Origin: PALSA-1336 sp038203095 | GTDB lineage: Bacteria; Patescibacteriota; Doudnabacteria; UBA920 | Direction of reading: 5' to 3' | DNA length: 31,997 nt | Assembly (NCBI GenBank): GCA_038203095.1 | Contig: JBBREH010000014.1 | Span: 1-31,997 of the forward strand | Shown here: one piece after another, positions 31,331 to 31,997 of the stretch | Layout of the letters: every line of letters begins with the position of its first letter | Numbering within the stretch: position 1 is the first letter of the stretch | The notes under the pieces: generated by a model | Database searches by the model: none | What the model was told of the DNA's origin: nothing | Seen by the model: the letters and a program-made list of their open reading frames with translations, nothing else | Position numbers and translations under genes: made by a program

Positions 31331-31369
31331 CAGATGAACGATGACTTAAATAAGTCTTCGCGATATCTG
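31331..31369 (-). promoter_or_regulatory. Hairpin in pnp leader
   Basis: CAGAT/ATCTG outer, CGA/TCG middle and GACTTA/TAAGTC inner pairs form a bulged hairpin 30 bases before the pnp start. There is no T-run, so it is not a terminator. In enterobacteria PNPase controls its own mRNA through a leader hairpin; a parallel is inferred. Confidence 0.45.
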
Positions 31370-31406
31370 AAAACCAAACCAAAACTTAATATTTATAACT
31401 TACGCC

Positions 31407-31826
31407 TCATTCCGCATTAATTTTCGCGTTATTTGACGATTTTCCTAAAACTTCCTTAACTTTAGCAAGAATTTCGTCCGTTGTAAAGTAGGCTTTAACC
31501 ATATAGGCATTAGCCTTAAGTGCCTGGGTTTTTAAAATATCCTCATTGCTCCAAAGGTTACTCAAAACAATTACCGGGGTTTGGGCCAACTTTTTGTCCG
31601 CGCTGTTTCGAATAGTTTTTAACACCTCAAAACCATCGGCTTCCGGCATCATTAAATCCAAAAGCATTATGTCGGGTGGCAAATCTAAAAACATTTGGAT
31701 AGCTTTTAAGCCGTCCTCGGCGTGCCTGACTTCGAAACCCGCAACAGTCAGCTTGTGACAAACAATTTCCGCCATTGCTGCATCGTCTTCGGCAACAATT
31801 ATTTTATTTTGCAATGTTTCAGGCAT
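31407..31826 (-). CDS. Stand-alone response regulator (REC domain)
   Basis: 139 residues, a single receiver domain with no output domain. Acidic pocket EDD (13-15), phospho-acceptor Asp57 in IMLLDLMMPEADG, Ser89 in VIVLSN and Lys111 in YMVKAYF are all present, so it should be phosphorylated. No kinase nearby. Own promoter, short leader of about 14 nt. Confidence 0.9.
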   Translation of the reverse strand: MPETLQNKIIVAEDDAAMAEIVCHKLTVAGFEVRHAEDGLKAIQMFLDLPPDIMLLDLMMPEADGFEVLKTIRNSADKKLAQTPVIVLSNLWSNEDILKTQALKANAYMVKAYFTTDEILAKVKEVLGKSSNNAKINAE

Positions 31827-31846
31827 TGAAATATTTAAGTGCCTAT

Positions 31847-31875
31847 ATTATACCACAAGAGTATTTTCTAATCAA
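31847..31875 (-). promoter_or_regulatory. Response regulator promoter
   Basis: TTGATT (31875-31870), 17-base spacer, extended -10 TGGTATAAT with TATAAT at 31852-31847. Confidence 0.75.
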
Positions 31876-31885
31876 GACATGGCCC

Positions 31886-31996
31886 CTAAACGCCAGCCAC
31901 AACTTTTGATTGATCCTTAAATTTAATGTTTCTAAATAATCTAGATTTTGCTTCTTGCATAAGCTTTGCCCAGCCGTTATGGCTATGACTGATGCT
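31886..31996 (-). CDS. 3' end of an unidentified gene
   Basis: A frame open from the window edge to TAG at 31886, 36 residues, basic and with protein-like composition (NGWAKLMQEAKSRLFRN). It lies immediately upstream of the response regulator promoter. Too short to assign. Confidence 0.45.
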   Translation of the reverse strand, partial: SISHSHNGWAKLMQEAKSRLFRNIKFKDQSKVVAGV

Positions 31997-31997
31997 T

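Overview
All credible genes in this window lie on the minus strand. They are tightly packed, with many 4-8 base overlaps and few gaps. The organism looks like a Candidate Phyla Radiation bacterium (Patescibacteria), probably of the Parcubacteria group. The reasons are the low to moderate GC, the small housekeeping proteins mixed with many short orphan genes, the stand-alone aminoacyl-tRNA synthetases, and above all the short palindromic repeat elements that sit both between genes and in frame inside housekeeping genes. The lineage is an inference from style and content; no rRNA gene is present to place it.

Reading from the right edge (upstream for the minus strand): the end of an unidentified gene; a response regulator with a near-consensus promoter; pnp (polynucleotide phosphorylase) with a hairpin leader; small genes including an AbrB-like one; tgt; and glyS followed by a GGDEF protein. 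Next come a run of small orphan genes around a pepP-type M24 peptidase and an M16 zinc peptidase, then a hicB-hicA toxin-antitoxin pair fused by overlap to nfo (endonuclease IV). After these lie an AI-2E-family membrane protein, two SAM methyltransferases around metG, tatD, leuS, tsaC, an MFS transporter, a membrane-anchored methyltransferase, a kinase-like orphan, glyA, two PAP2 phosphatases, tRNA-Leu(CAA), a LAGLIDADG endonuclease, parB and two small coiled-coil proteins.

The left 1.8 kb has no convincing protein gene. About 1.1 kb of it (roughly 190-1350) reads on the minus strand as a chain of perfect hairpins, several with GNRA-type loops, ending in a strong intrinsic terminator. I interpret this as a large structured noncoding RNA of unknown family. 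Just upstream is a separate short transcription unit of about 150 nt with its own promoter and terminator.

The two most interesting observations are this large RNA candidate and the leucyl-tRNA synthetase. The LeuRS carries a complete RBBP9-like alpha/beta serine hydrolase domain, with Ser, Asp and His all present, inserted in the editing domain. A third theme is repeat invasion of coding sequence: tsaC, pepP (four sites), metG, tgt, nfo, tatD and leuS all contain in-frame low-complexity or palindromic insertions that recur elsewhere in the window.
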